The notes beneath the pieces are model-generated. The model did no database searches. It saw only the letters and a list, made by a program, of their open reading frames with translations, and was not told the origin of the DNA. The translations under genes were made by a program, and so were the position numbers. A stretch of DNA of 35,514 nt from Chloroflexota bacterium (lineage in GTDB: Bacteria; Chloroflexota; Dehalococcoidia; SM23-28-2; JACOUE01): the NCBI GenBank assembly GCA_016178045.1, contig JACOUE010000023.1, forward strand, positions 1 through 35,514, written 5' to 3'. How positions within the stretch are numbered: the first letter of the stretch is position 1; every line of letters starts with the position of its first letter. This document shows positions 16,272 through 24,587 of this stretch, piece by piece.

Positions 16272-16362
16272 ATATATTGTAGATGGGCCATTGCATGGGA
16301 CATTATGGTAGACATTAACGAGTACACCATCATGGACATCGACGAAGGAGGGCGTTGAACAC

Positions 16363-17520
16363 GTGCCGCAGTGGGATATCGATTTCAATTGTCGGTTGAA
16401 CGAGCAAGACCCTGAAATGGTGTCCAGTGTGGCGAAGGTGGATGCTCTAGCCAAGGTGATCCATGGCATACCCCTACCGCCGGCGGTACAGCGTCATATC
16501 GACAGTCTCAATATCATGCGGGCGGTTCGCGGTACGACCGGGATAGAGGGGACTGAGGTGAGCGAATCAGAGGTAGAGCAAATCATATCCGCAGCACCTA
16601 CCGAGCGAGTTCTTCCGGAGTCCCGCAAGCGGGCCGAGCAAGAGGTTCGGAACGCAGATCATGTGATGCGGTTCGTTGCCGGGCTAGTACGTCAAGAGCC
16701 TAATCATCCGGTGACCGAGGACCTAGTCCGCATGATTCATCGCCTAACTACTCAGAACATTGACTACCCGCAGAACGAGCCGGGCGTCTATAGGAGCCAT
16801 GCTGTTCACGTGGGCAATTATGTTCCGCCGCGATCGGGGGAAGACATCTCTCGGCTAATGGCCGAATTCATAGAATGGTTTAACACAGGCCCAAGTAGAG
16901 GCTGGGCGCCCGCTATCCGTGCAATCGTCGCTCACTTCTACGTAATCAGCATTCACCCTTTCGGTGATGGTAACGGGCGGACGGCTCGTGGGGTGGAGAG
17001 TTTCGTGTTATACCAAGGCGGCATCAATGCCCGTGGCTTCTATTCGCTCGCTAACTATTACTATCAGCATCGACCCGAGTACGTGGCAATGCTGGACCAT
17101 GTGCGATTCAACACGAAGGGAGATATAACACCGTTCGTCAAATTTGCATTACACGGCTTAGTCAGCGAGCAGGAAGCCGTGCACCAAGAGATTCTTTCCG
17201 AGGTTACCGTCATTGCGTTTCGAGACTTCGCAAGAGAACGATTGGCGGATGACGGCAGACTTGGCACCAAGCCTGGCGAGAGGATGTTTCACTTTCTCTT
17301 GGGCTTGCCCGATGAACCAGTGTTGGTTAGCCAGCTGCGAAAGGGTGGACACTCGCTATCACAACTCTATCACGGTGTCACCGCAAAGACGTTGAGCCGT
17401 GATCTGAACTATTTGGAGAGTCGGGGTTTAATTCGAGTCGAAGGTGGGAGAATCACGGCTAACATCGACGTGATGAAGGACTTCATGCCAAGCCGACCGC
17501 TTCCACCTCAAGGTGACTAG
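16363..17520 (+). CDS. Fic-family protein (AMP-transferase), class II layout
   Basis: This 385-residue Fic protein transfers AMP or a related group from a nucleotide onto target hydroxyls. The active-site motif HPFGDGNGRTAR is complete at 198-209. An N-terminal inhibitory helix motif of the S/T-xxx-E-G/N type is visible as TTGIEG (58-63), with Glu62 expected to block productive ATP binding. The C-terminal 90 residues look like a winged helix-turn-helix (SLSQLYHGVTAKTLSRDLNY), so it may bind DNA. The start is GTG after AAGGAGGG. The region has lower GC than ruvB or the ABC genes, consistent with acquisition. The next gene starts 3 nt after its stop. Confidence 0.9.
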   Translation: MPQWDIDFNCRLNEQDPEMVSSVAKVDALAKVIHGIPLPPAVQRHIDSLNIMRAVRGTTGIEGTEVSESEVEQIISAAPTERVLPESRKRAEQEVRNADHVMRFVAGLVRQEPNHPVTEDLVRMIHRLTTQNIDYPQNEPGVYRSHAVHVGNYVPPRSGEDISRLMAEFIEWFNTGPSRGWAPAIRAIVAHFYVISIHPFGDGNGRTARGVESFVLYQGGINARGFYSLANYYYQHRPEYVAMLDHVRFNTKGDITPFVKFALHGLVSEQEAVHQEILSEVTVIAFRDFARERLADDGRLGTKPGERMFHFLLGLPDEPVLVSQLRKGGHSLSQLYHGVTAKTLSRDLNYLESRGLIRVEGGRITANIDVMKDFMPSRPLPPQGD

Positions 17521-17523
17521 AAG

Positions 17524-17840
17524 ATGCCTGACGTGTACGCGATCGTCCGCAAGGCGGTGACACACAGGAAGCAGATCACCGCCACGTATAAGGGTTACTA
17601 TCGGGAAATGTGCCCACACGTTATCGGCACGAAACGGGCCGACAGCAAGCGCTGTTTTATCAGTTCGCGGGCGAGAGCCGCACGGGGCTGGAGCCGGACG
17701 GGTCGCCAAACAACTGGCGGTGCATTTTCCTGGACGAACTGGAAAACGTATCGAGTCGGGACGGCGACTGGCATACTGCGCCCAACCACTCACGCCCGCA
17801 GACGTGCGTTGATAATATCGATGTTGAGGTACGGTTCTAA
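17524..17840 (+). pseudogene. Conserved hypothetical protein, single-base frameshift
   Basis: The first frame reads MPDVYAIVRKAVTHRKQITA through REMCPHVIGTK, then loses sense. The next frame continues as GRQQALFYQFAGESRTGLEP, NWRCIFLDELENV and HSRPQTCVDNIDVEVRF, ending at 17840. Joined, these give a coherent protein of about 105 residues with the pattern CPH, ALFYQF-GES, NWRC, W-TAPNHSRPQTC. The shift lies at AAA 17632-17634; one missing A restores frame. It starts 3 nt after the Fic stop, so the two were probably co-translated. I do not know the family's function. A true mutation or a sequencing error in an A-run are both possible. Confidence 0.7.
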
Positions 17841-18025
17841 CGCTGCCCGTTCTTGAACGGTGCGTATTCGTTGGCGCGTTCCTTAGCCTTCGGGCCTGAG
17901 AATATCGCCACGGAGACCTCACCCTCACTCTCGTAGTCGATTCGCTCTACGCGCCACTCGTCCATTGCGCCTTGCGACTGCGCGACCTGATATTGAATTT
18001 TGGTCTTGGTCTTTGTCGCCGGCAT
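17837..18025 (-). CDS. Small hypothetical protein, 62 residues
   Basis: I do not recognise this gene. It begins MPATKTKTKIQYQVAQSQGA and continues EWRVERIDYESEGEVSVAIF, a plausible two-strand-plus-helix mini-fold, ending in a charged helix. GGAAGG lies about 9 nt before the ATG, supporting translation. Its 3' end overlaps the 3' end of the frameshifted gene by 4 nt on the opposite strand. The lower GC matches the Fic island. Confidence 0.6.
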   Translation of the reverse strand: MPATKTKTKIQYQVAQSQGAMDEWRVERIDYESEGEVSVAIFSGPKAKERANEYAPFKNGQR

Positions 18026-18166
18026 GAGCGCACCTTCCTTTCCGACTTGGCAGATTCTAGCCGAAGTGCCCTGAAGAGAGCAACTACCGCGACCGCTAAA
18101 GCGTTACAGAAATCCTTTCAGCGTCGCGTTGCCCTGCCGGCTGTTCAAGTGACCCACTCCGCTGCC

Positions 18167-18325
18167 TCACTCCTCCCAGAGCACAGCCATCACGGCCGCG
18201 CCCGACCGCACCACCTTCTGCGACCGCAGGTCCTCGTCCACCGGGGCGTCCGTCACGAGAGGAGCGGGGGCGCCCACAGGGGCCTGGGGCGGCTTCTCGG
18301 GCGGCTGTCGCTTTCCCTGCACCAT
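18167..18325 (-). CDS. Small protein at end of phage structural operon, 52 residues
   Basis: The ORF starts MVQGKRQPPEKPPQAPVGAP and ends VVRSGAAVMAVLWEE. The ATG has GGAGG about 6 nt upstream. It lies 8 nt downstream of the 70-residue gene on the same strand, making it the last gene of the leftward phage series. The Pro-rich N-terminus and hydrophobic end give no clear function. Confidence 0.55.
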   Translation of the reverse strand: MVQGKRQPPEKPPQAPVGAPAPLVTDAPVDEDLRSQKVVRSGAAVMAVLWEE

Positions 18326-18333
18326 GACGCCTC

Positions 18334-18546
18334 CTACGTGTACACGGCGATGACGACGGCGTCCTTGGGGTTCGCCTCGTCGAAGAAGGCGACGGCGCAC
18401 CTGCGGCCGGCCACGATCTCCGCCGCAGCGATGTTGCGGGCCACCGCCAGCCCCTCCAGCCACACGGCCAGCGAGCCGCTGAGCTGGACCGTCGCCTTGT
18501 AGGTGCCGGAGTCGAACGCCTTCACCACGCCTCTCACCAGCGTCAT
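18334..18546 (-). CDS. Small phage protein, possibly OB-fold/baseplate-like
   Basis: This 70-residue product starts at the ATG that overlaps the upstream stop as TGATG, a classic coupling arrangement; a GTG one codon upstream is the alternative. The sequence alternates short strands (RGVVKAFDSGTYKATVQLSG, RRCAVAFFDE, DAVVIAVYT), which resembles a small beta-barrel such as the OB domain of baseplate or spike proteins. That resemblance is an inference from pattern and position after the hub-like gene. No residue identifies the function. Confidence 0.6.
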   Translation of the reverse strand: MTLVRGVVKAFDSGTYKATVQLSGSLAVWLEGLAVARNIAAAEIVAGRRCAVAFFDEANPKDAVVIAVYT

Positions 18547-20504
18547 CACACACCCCCAAGGGTCAGCCGGTGCTGGTACAAGGGCCGGCGACGAGTGTCG
18601 TAGTGGAGGGCGATGCCCAGCACCCGCCGCGCCGCCGCCGACAGGCCCGCGCCGGCGTCCGTCACCGTTATCACGTCGTAAAGCTCCTGGCCGCAGTTGA
18701 CCGGCGCCACGATCTCCCCGGCGCTGGCGGCAACGGCCTCGCGGCGGAGCTCAGCGTCCCCCCTGTCGTCGGCGTCGGTCACGGTCGTCAGGTTCAGGTC
18801 GCGCACCTGGCGGAGGCGATCGTAAACGCTGGCGATGCCGGGCCAGTCGAAGCGCTCCTGGAACACGCCGTCGCCGAAGAGCTGGACCCGGTTCGCCCGT
18901 GGGAGGACGCTGCGATATCGGCCGTCCAGCAGGGCGTGGTCCATGCCGTAGGCGTAGACCGGAGACTCCGCGGCCAGCGGCTCCTTGAGGAAAGCGAAGG
19001 CGTTCTGGAAGAAGACCGCGTCGGGGACCATGGCCAGGAGCCGCTCGACGGCGGTGCGGCCGGACTCGCCCGGGTGGATGGTGAAGGCGGGATAGAAGTC
19101 GCTGGAGGCGTCGCTGCTGCCGGAGCCGGCGAAGGGCAGGCCGGCGCGGGCGAAGACGAAGAGGAGGAGGTTGAAGACGTTCTTCTCCCCGGCGGACCAG
19201 GCGTACTGGCGGCGGGCCCGCCACGCCTCCAGCAGGCTCCAGCCGTCGCGCGCCTCGATGACGAGGGTGGCGCTGCCGCCGCCGGAGGCGTGCTCGATGG
19301 CCTCCACCCAGTAGGCGGGGCCGTCGGAGGCCTGGGCGCCGGCGCCCGTGACGTAGCCGGGGCTCAGGCGCACTTCCGCCCCGAGCTTGACGGCCGACGG
19401 CAGGGCGGAGTAGCGGCCGTCGTCGTTGCGGAGGAAGAGGCGGAGGCGGCCGTCAGACGGGCGGTCCTCCGTGCTCGCCTCCAGGACGTCGGCGGTGACG
19501 TCCAGGGAGGGTACGTTGAAATCGGCGCGCCAGACCCCGGAAGGAGTCGCCAGCCAGACGGCGGAGCCGCTGAAGGCGACGGCCAGGCCGAAGTCGCCGG
19601 TGAGGTCGAAGGGGACGGGTTCGCGCCAGAGGTTGGAGCTGAAGTCGACGGTGGGCGGCGAGTAGCTAAGATAGGGGCGGCTGTACGACTGGGTCCCGCT
19701 GTACTTCTCGACGAAGGTGAGGCGGTAGACATCGGGCTGGGACAGGAAGGGCGCCCGGAAGCTGACGCCCGAGCCGGAGCTGCCCAGCGCGACCTCGCGC
19801 AGGACCGACCAGATGCCGACGGGCTCGGAGAAGCCGTCGCCGAAGACCGCCGTCCACACCTTCGCGTTGGCGGCGCTGTCCGTCCCCGCCACCACGACGT
19901 TGAAGTCGTCCTGGTAGTAGCAGGCGAGGCCGGTCACCGAGGCGATGCTGTTGGTCCAGGCCGAGGGGCTGCCCCAGGCGCCGCCCGTGCGCTTCAGCGT
20001 GTACACCGCGGCGCCGACGGAGTAGACGAGGACGGCATCGCCGCTGGCCTTGACGTCGGCGGCGAGCCAGCCCACGGACGTGGGGGCGGTGGCGATGGCC
20101 ACAGCGGCGCCGAAGCCTGCGCCGCTGTCGGTGCTCTCCCGCACGTTGAGGGTGGTGCCGTTGGTGCCGACGTAGAAGAGGAGGACGCGCGAGCCGTCGC
20201 TGCACAGGGCCACGCCGGCGTCGGCGGCCGCGTTCAGCACCGTCCAGGAGCCGAAGTTGCTGCCCGGCGCTGGAGCCGCGACCCGCTGGTAGTAGAGCTG
20301 GCCGCCCTGGATGCGGCACCGGCAGAGGGAGCCGTCGCCGGGCATGGCGGCGGCGTGGTAGTTGTCGGGCTCGCTGCCGCTGTAGAGGCGGGACCAGGCC
20401 AGCCGCCTGACGCCGCCGATACGGTCGGAGATGACCACCTTGAGGTAGGGGACGGCGGAGGCGCTCTTCTGGGCCGCCAGCAGCTCCGCGGTAAGGGTGC
20501 GCAT
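18546..20504 (-). CDS. Phage tail/baseplate-like protein with beta-propeller N-terminal half
   Basis: This 652-residue structural protein starts MRTLTAELLAAQKSASAVPY, a start style seen in phage tail proteins. Residues about 30-330 are a series of repeated beta blades (WTVLNAAADAGVALCSDGSR, AAVYTLKRTGGAWGSPSAW, GVWRADFNVPSL), like a sialidase/propeller lectin. Residues about 330-650 resemble a hub or tail-associated domain, with DGRLRLFLRNDDGRYS, an LLEAWRARRQYAWSAG helix and a final DTRRRPLYQHRLTLGG. I infer a receptor-binding or hub role in a short or reduced tail. No tape-measure or tube gene accompanies it. It is translationally coupled to the next gene. Confidence 0.65.
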   Translation of the reverse strand: MRTLTAELLAAQKSASAVPYLKVVISDRIGGVRRLAWSRLYSGSEPDNYHAAAMPGDGSLCRCRIQGGQLYYQRVAAPAPGSNFGSWTVLNAAADAGVALCSDGSRVLLFYVGTNGTTLNVRESTDSGAGFGAAVAIATAPTSVGWLAADVKASGDAVLVYSVGAAVYTLKRTGGAWGSPSAWTNSIASVTGLACYYQDDFNVVVAGTDSAANAKVWTAVFGDGFSEPVGIWSVLREVALGSSGSGVSFRAPFLSQPDVYRLTFVEKYSGTQSYSRPYLSYSPPTVDFSSNLWREPVPFDLTGDFGLAVAFSGSAVWLATPSGVWRADFNVPSLDVTADVLEASTEDRPSDGRLRLFLRNDDGRYSALPSAVKLGAEVRLSPGYVTGAGAQASDGPAYWVEAIEHASGGGSATLVIEARDGWSLLEAWRARRQYAWSAGEKNVFNLLLFVFARAGLPFAGSGSSDASSDFYPAFTIHPGESGRTAVERLLAMVPDAVFFQNAFAFLKEPLAAESPVYAYGMDHALLDGRYRSVLPRANRVQLFGDGVFQERFDWPGIASVYDRLRQVRDLNLTTVTDADDRGDAELRREAVAASAGEIVAPVNCGQELYDVITVTDAGAGLSAAARRVLGIALHYDTRRRPLYQHRLTLGGV

Positions 20505-20552
20505 GGCGAACGCATAATAGGATATGCGGGCGCCAGAGCTAAGGGGCTTGCG

Positions 20553-21791
20553 TCACCGGCTACGGGGGCCGATTACGCCGACGCGGTTGCGGGTGGCGTC
20601 CGAGAAGTAGAGGTCACCGTTGGGCGCGACGGCAAGCGCCCGCACGTGAGTAGCAAGTTCCCCTACCGTGGGGCAGGGCTCCCCGAGCGAGCACCCTAGC
20701 GGCTCGATGGAGGTTACGTACCGCGGCAGCTCGTAAGTGGTCGCGGCCCCAGTGGAGGGGTCCAGCCGAGACAGGGTTCTCGAGCCGTCCGTCGTCATCC
20801 ACACGACGCCTGTCACCCCGTCAACAGCCAGATAATCCGCCAGCCCGGGCCGAGACGATGCGCCGGCGGAAAGCGAAGGCACCGTTGCCACAGGGGACAG
20901 TCCCGTGTCACCGACAGTCACGAGTCCGAGTGGCTCCCAGCCTATCGCGTAGGCCGGGCCGCCGGGGGCGCTGGCCAGGGCCGTGGTCTTACCCGGGACG
21001 GCCTGGAAGCGGCCGCTGGAGACGCCCACGTAGCCCGTCCGGGCGGGACCGCGCCCCTCTTGGTCCCAGCGGCTGGTCATCCAGAGAGTGTTCCCGGCCA
21101 GGGCGATGTCATAGGCGGGCCCGAAGGACGGGAGGAACGGGAGATCTCGAGTCTCGCCCGTGTTGAGGTCCAGCTCGGCAATAGCGGCTACGTTCATGCG
21201 GCTGATGTAGACCCGGCCTTCGCCGTCGAGGGTCATGTCCGTTATGAATGTCCCTTCGTGACCGGACAGGGAGGCGGCGCCGGCCGGCGACTCCGGGAGC
21301 GTAAACTCCTTAAAGGTATCGGAGCTCGGGTCAAAGTCGAGGACCAGGTATCCCTCCGCCGAGATCACGTGGCCCCGCCCGTCCACAGCGATGGCAGAGA
21401 AAAGCTCGCTGCCGACGCTGGCGGGGATGTCAAAGGATTCGAGGGCGTCCGCAGCAGGGTCGTAGTGGTACAGCTTATTGGTGGGCCCGCCGTAAGCGAA
21501 CTGCACGAACCACAGGTGCCCGCTGGCATCGACGGTGAGGTGCGACGCGGGGTTGGGGAGGTCCTCCAGGGCCGCCGGGAAATGAACAGCGGGATCGCCG
21601 GCCTGCTCGGATCCAAGCAATTTGCCGTCCGGCCCGTACACCTCCTCGGCCTCGGCGCGCGCCCCAAGGGGCGAGTCCCCGCCATCGCCGGAGTTGCGGG
21701 CGGCAAGGACCCCCGCCGTCGCGCCTACCGCGGCAGCGAGGAGCACCGCCGCAAGCAAAAACGAACGCCTGGGGCTCAAAAGTCTTACCAT
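20553..21791 (-). CDS. Membrane-anchored or secreted beta-propeller protein (Vgb/NHL-like)
   Basis: This 412-residue protein has an N-terminal hydrophobic helix (SFLLAAVLLAAAVGATAGVL, about 10-29), expected to be a signal-anchor, followed by about six blades such as GHLWFVQFAYGG, GRVYISRMNVAA, GNTLWMTSRW, GVVWMTTDGS and NGDLYFSDATRN. This resembles the virginiamycin B lyase/NHL/SMP-30 propeller group, but I see no assured catalytic residues. A secreted host-type protein inside a phage structural series is unusual. It lies co-directionally between the adaptor-like gene (65 nt upstream) and the hub-like gene (48 nt downstream). It may be a cargo (moron) gene changing the cell surface. Confidence 0.75.
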   Translation of the reverse strand: MVRLLSPRRSFLLAAVLLAAAVGATAGVLAARNSGDGGDSPLGARAEAEEVYGPDGKLLGSEQAGDPAVHFPAALEDLPNPASHLTVDASGHLWFVQFAYGGPTNKLYHYDPAADALESFDIPASVGSELFSAIAVDGRGHVISAEGYLVLDFDPSSDTFKEFTLPESPAGAASLSGHEGTFITDMTLDGEGRVYISRMNVAAIAELDLNTGETRDLPFLPSFGPAYDIALAGNTLWMTSRWDQEGRGPARTGYVGVSSGRFQAVPGKTTALASAPGGPAYAIGWEPLGLVTVGDTGLSPVATVPSLSAGASSRPGLADYLAVDGVTGVVWMTTDGSRTLSRLDPSTGAATTYELPRYVTSIEPLGCSLGEPCPTVGELATHVRALAVAPNGDLYFSDATRNRVGVIGPRSR

Positions 21792-21856
21792 TGGCCCGTG
21801 GTCTTAAACGATGGGATCGCAGAAACGATTTGTCAAGGTCGTCCAGGACCAGACGC

Positions 21857-22492
21857 CTATGGCCCTGTCACCGTGGACTGGTCGACGGGCGGGGTGGCCG
21901 GGCGGTAGAGGCGGCGGATGCGGACGGCGTTGCGGCGGCCGTGCCGGGCCAGCCCCCGGGCGAACTCCGCCAGCCGCTCCTGGCCCCAGGTCAGATAGCG
22001 TCTCCACACGTCCTCGCCGCCGACGTTCACGCGGTTCGTCGCGAAGCTGGCCCACTCCAGCGCGGCGTAGGCGCCGGCGCCCGTGGCCACCAGATCCTCG
22101 TAGCGCGACGGTATAGTCGACGTCGTGGCGTCGAGCGTGTGCAGCTTCGTGTAGAAGACGTTGACGCCCTCGGCGCTGGTGGGGGCGCTGTCGATGAGCA
22201 GGGTGAGGGTGGCCGACCACACGGAGTAAGAGACGTAGCTCGGGGGGTAGTCGCCGGTGGGGTACTCCACCGCCTCCACGGCCACGAGGCCGCTGAGGGC
22301 GGCCAGCGAGAGGTCGCGGCTGCCGGGGGTGGTGATGAGGGCCGCCGTGGCCTCCAAGGGGACGGCCAGGCCGAACTCTCGTACCGCCCGGTCGATGTGG
22401 CGGTCCAGCTCCGCGTCGGTCCAGCGCTGGTTGGTGGCGTCCTCGTCGTGGAGGTCGCGGCGGACGCGGGTGCGCATCTCCGTCAGGTTCAT
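21857..22492 (-). CDS. Phage adaptor / head-tail connector-like protein
   Basis: This 211-residue product starts MNLTEMRTRVRRDLHDEDAT and continues RWTDAELDRHIDRAVREFGL. The helical N-terminus is characteristic of head-completion and adaptor proteins that dock on the portal. The ATG at 22492 has GGGAGGAG before it; the longer frame upstream lacks one. The middle part is beta-rich (SATLTLLIDSAPTSAEGVNV) and the C-terminal 60 residues return to helices. Its place between head/fibre genes and the hub-like gene agrees with a connector. The assignment is by pattern and position. Confidence 0.6.
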   Translation of the reverse strand: MNLTEMRTRVRRDLHDEDATNQRWTDAELDRHIDRAVREFGLAVPLEATAALITTPGSRDLSLAALSGLVAVEAVEYPTGDYPPSYVSYSVWSATLTLLIDSAPTSAEGVNVFYTKLHTLDATTSTIPSRYEDLVATGAGAYAALEWASFATNRVNVGGEDVWRRYLTWGQERLAEFARGLARHGRRNAVRIRRLYRPATPPVDQSTVTGP

Positions 22493-22523
22493 ATCGTCTC
22501 CTCCCTGGCCGGGCAGGCCGGGA

Positions 22524-22766
22524 TCACAGGGAATCGAGCAGGCGCCGGCGCTCGGCTTCAATGACGGCGGCCAGCTCCTCCTGCTTTTGCTTCTCGAGAG
22601 CGTCGGCGGCCAGGGCCAGGTCCTGGCCGATGGCCAGCTCCTTGAGGTGAAGGAGTATCCAGTCCTTCACCGCCAGCTGCTGGCCGCTGTTGGCGTTGTA
22701 GGCGGCGACCAGGGCCTGGAGCCTGGCCAGGGCCCGGTCGCTGAGGGTGATGGTGAACTGCGGCAT
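22524..22766 (-). CDS. Small phage-cluster protein, 80 residues, mostly helical
   Basis: The ORF encodes MPQFTITLSDRALARLQALV and then two helices ending EAERRRLLDSL. The start MPQFTITLSDRALARL resembles a ribbon-helix-helix-like strand and helix, but the rest is a longer charged helix suited to oligomer contacts. The ribosome site is weak; translation may depend on the upstream message. It lies 31 nt upstream of the adaptor-like gene. The function is not known. Confidence 0.6.
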   Translation of the reverse strand: MPQFTITLSDRALARLQALVAAYNANSGQQLAVKDWILLHLKELAIGQDLALAADALEKQKQEELAAVIEAERRRLLDSL

Positions 22767-22774
22767 ATGAGAGC

Positions 22775-22829
22775 AGAACCTGGAAGCTAGAACCTAGCTG
22801 GGGTTCTGGGTTCTTCGGCTCCAGGTTCT
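22775..22829. repeat. Heptamer-repeat hairpin (GGTTCTA type)
   Basis: The arms AGAACCTGGA (22775-22784) and TCCAGGTTCT (22820-22829) are perfect inverted copies. The interval is filled with degenerate heptamers of the GGTTCTA/TAGAACC kind. It follows the fibre-like gene on the reverse strand and may act as a terminator or processing hairpin. Confidence 0.7.
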
Positions 22830-22839
22830 TTCCCCCTCT

Positions 22840-24102
22840 CTAGGTGGTGACAACGATGGCGACCCACTGCGAAGCGTTGCTGTCGTAGACGAGGATCGCC
22901 GCTCCCCGGCCGGTGGTGGTGATGTCGGCCGCGGCCATGGTGCGTATCTGGTTGGCGGCCGAGGAGCCGGCGTTGAGATGGGCGATGGTCATGTCCTGCC
23001 CCGCGTCGTTGTAAAGGATCAGGATTCGGCCGTCGACGCCGCCGACGATACCCGTGACGATGAACGCGGCGGTGGGGCCGGTAACGCGGACGAAGCCGGC
23101 GCTGCCGACGGCGATGTTGTGGTTGTTGCCGTTGACGGCGGTGAAGTCGCTGCGGCGGAGGGCGAGGCCGCCGGCGACATCCAGCTTGACGTTGGCGGCG
23201 GGCGGGCTGCTGGCGCCGATTGTGATGGGGGGTTCGTGGATGCTGGGAGCAGTACCCAGCGCTCGAATGCTGTAGTTCGTGCTGCTACCCAGGCCCGACT
23301 GGTCGGCGATGTCCAGGGCGATGCGGTTCGTTACGGAAGCGCCGGGGAACACACTGGGGCGGGTGATGGCGAGGCCAATCCAGTCTGTGACGGTGAGGCC
23401 GCTGGTGCCGGGGGCGCCGACGGTGGGGCCGAGCACGGCGAGCCCGCGCAAAGTCGTCATCGCTAGGGCCTCCCCGGCGGTGCCCCCGCGAACGTTGCCG
23501 GCTGCCCGGACGGCGTCGAAGGTGGTGACTGCTGAGCCAAGGCCGCCCGAGGCGGCAACCGTTGGGCCGAAGAAGAGACCGAGGACGGTGGTTATGTTGA
23601 ACCCGGCCATGTTCAGGAGGCCCGACATCACGAGGGGGCGGTAGGTGCTGAGCGTTTTTCCCAGGGTGGCAGCCAGGGAGGCGTTGATGATGTCATATAT
23701 GCCCCCGGTGGGGCTGATGGTGCCGCTCGCCTCCGAGAGGGAGAGGCGGGCAGCATCGCCGGGGGCTACGTTGATGCCCGCGCGGTCTCCAGCCCTTATG
23801 TCGCCGCTGAGAGTGACATGCGGGCTGGCGGCGGAAAGCCGCAGCCGCTCGTTGTCGGCCGCGTCCTCTATCACCAGCCCGGCCAGCTTGAGCGTATCGG
23901 GGACGATGACCTTGCCGCGAGTGGCGTGGGCGGTGGACTGGAGGCTGAGGCCCTCGCCGGGGCCGCTGCCGCCGCTGAGGGTCTGGCCGCCGGCGCGGCC
24001 AGAGAGCAGGGCGTAGGGAGGGTGGTCGTCGTCGGTCAGGCCGTCGAGGAGGCCGTGATCGGTCACGCCCTCGGGTTCGCCGGTCAGCTTGAGCCGTCCC
24101 AT
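22840..24102 (-). CDS. Phage tail-fibre/structural protein
   Basis: This 420-residue Gly/Ala/Ser-rich protein has the fibre-type N-terminus DHGLLDGLTDDDHPPYALLS (about 15-34) followed by GGQTLSGGSGPGEGLSLQST. The body carries many short beta segments (GLAVLGPTVGAPGTSGLTVT, RIALDIADQSGLGSSTNYSI) typical of trimeric fibres and phage decoration. The end (LNAGSSAANQIRTM ... GAAILVYDSNASQWVAI) resembles fibre tips in many phages and metagenomic contigs. No signal peptide is visible. It sits after the small beta-rich head gene. I infer a receptor-facing or appendage role. Confidence 0.75.
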   Translation of the reverse strand: MGRLKLTGEPEGVTDHGLLDGLTDDDHPPYALLSGRAGGQTLSGGSGPGEGLSLQSTAHATRGKVIVPDTLKLAGLVIEDAADNERLRLSAASPHVTLSGDIRAGDRAGINVAPGDAARLSLSEASGTISPTGGIYDIINASLAATLGKTLSTYRPLVMSGLLNMAGFNITTVLGLFFGPTVAASGGLGSAVTTFDAVRAAGNVRGGTAGEALAMTTLRGLAVLGPTVGAPGTSGLTVTDWIGLAITRPSVFPGASVTNRIALDIADQSGLGSSTNYSIRALGTAPSIHEPPITIGASSPPAANVKLDVAGGLALRRSDFTAVNGNNHNIAVGSAGFVRVTGPTAAFIVTGIVGGVDGRILILYNDAGQDMTIAHLNAGSSAANQIRTMAAADITTTGRGAAILVYDSNASQWVAIVVTT

Positions 24103-24112
24103 CGTCGGTCCT

Positions 24113-24511
24113 CTAGCTCAGGGCGGCGTAGACGTTCAGGTTGAGGCTGGTCGCCGTGGCGGCGACCACCTTCAGGAAGACGGTGGCGCCGCGCACCTCA
24201 GCCTCGAGGCTGGGGATGGGATTGGCGGCGAGGTCGGCGGCGGTGAACTGGCGCTGGGCCCCCCGGAAGTAGCGGCCGGCGGCGCCGTTCCACACCAGCA
24301 GCTGGACGGTGAGGGCGCTCAGCCCCGTCGAGGCGGTGGTGTCGATGTCGAAGCGGACGAAGCGGTAGCCGTCGGTGCTGAGGCCAGCGCCGGCGGTGGT
24401 GGGGTCGGCGGCGTCCGGGGAGGTGACGCCGCCGCGGTGAAGGAGGGGCGGCGTCACCTCGTACACGGGCGCCTTGGGCACGCCCTGGGCATCGATCCTG
24501 ACGTTGGCCAT
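24113..24511 (-). CDS. Small beta-rich phage structural protein
   Basis: This 132-residue product starts at MANVRIDAQGVPKAPVYEVT. The frame extends upstream to 24553, but that extension only translates the heptamer repeat and is rejected. Strands such as YRFVRFDIDTTASTGLSALT, VQLLVWNGAAGRYF and ATVFLKVVAATATSLNLNVY suggest a beta sandwich, as in head decoration or fibre-base proteins. It lies directly between the capsid gene and the fibre-like gene with a 10-nt gap to the latter. The function is inferred from place and composition. Confidence 0.6.
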   Translation of the reverse strand: MANVRIDAQGVPKAPVYEVTPPLLHRGGVTSPDAADPTTAGAGLSTDGYRFVRFDIDTTASTGLSALTVQLLVWNGAAGRYFRGAQRQFTAADLAANPIPSLEAEVRGATVFLKVVAATATSLNLNVYAALS

Positions 24512-24532
24512 GGGAGCCTCTAGTCGGAACAG

Positions 24533-24581
24533 GGGACACGAGACATGAGACACGTGTGACGTGTCCCGTGTCGCGTGTCTC
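24533..24581. repeat. Array of seven degenerate heptamers, inverted (GRGACAC type)
   Basis: The 49 bp divide exactly into seven 7-mers: GGGACAC, GAGACAT and GAGACAC in one orientation, then GTGTGAC, GTGTCCC, GTGTCGC and GTGTCTC in the other. The two halves can pair as a long hairpin. It starts 7 nt after the stop of the capsid gene on the reverse strand, so a terminator or RNA-processing role is plausible. Confidence 0.8.
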
Positions 24582-24587
24582 GCTCTG

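Noticed and set aside
16155-16358. Forward ORF of 67 codons upstream of Fic
   Set aside because: It spans the promoter and operator and has no coding character; a 16-codon leader peptide from the ATG near 16305 is possible but unsupported.
18570-20699. 709-residue forward ORF opposite the hub-like gene
   Set aside because: It is antisense to a well-supported structural gene, has the Gly/Ala/Val/Arg/Asp composition of high-GC shadow frames, and no ribosome site or domain.
24512-24553. N-terminal extension MSHVSCPLF of the gene at 24113
   Set aside because: Again a translation of the heptamer array; homologous-looking sequence starts at MANVRIDAQG.
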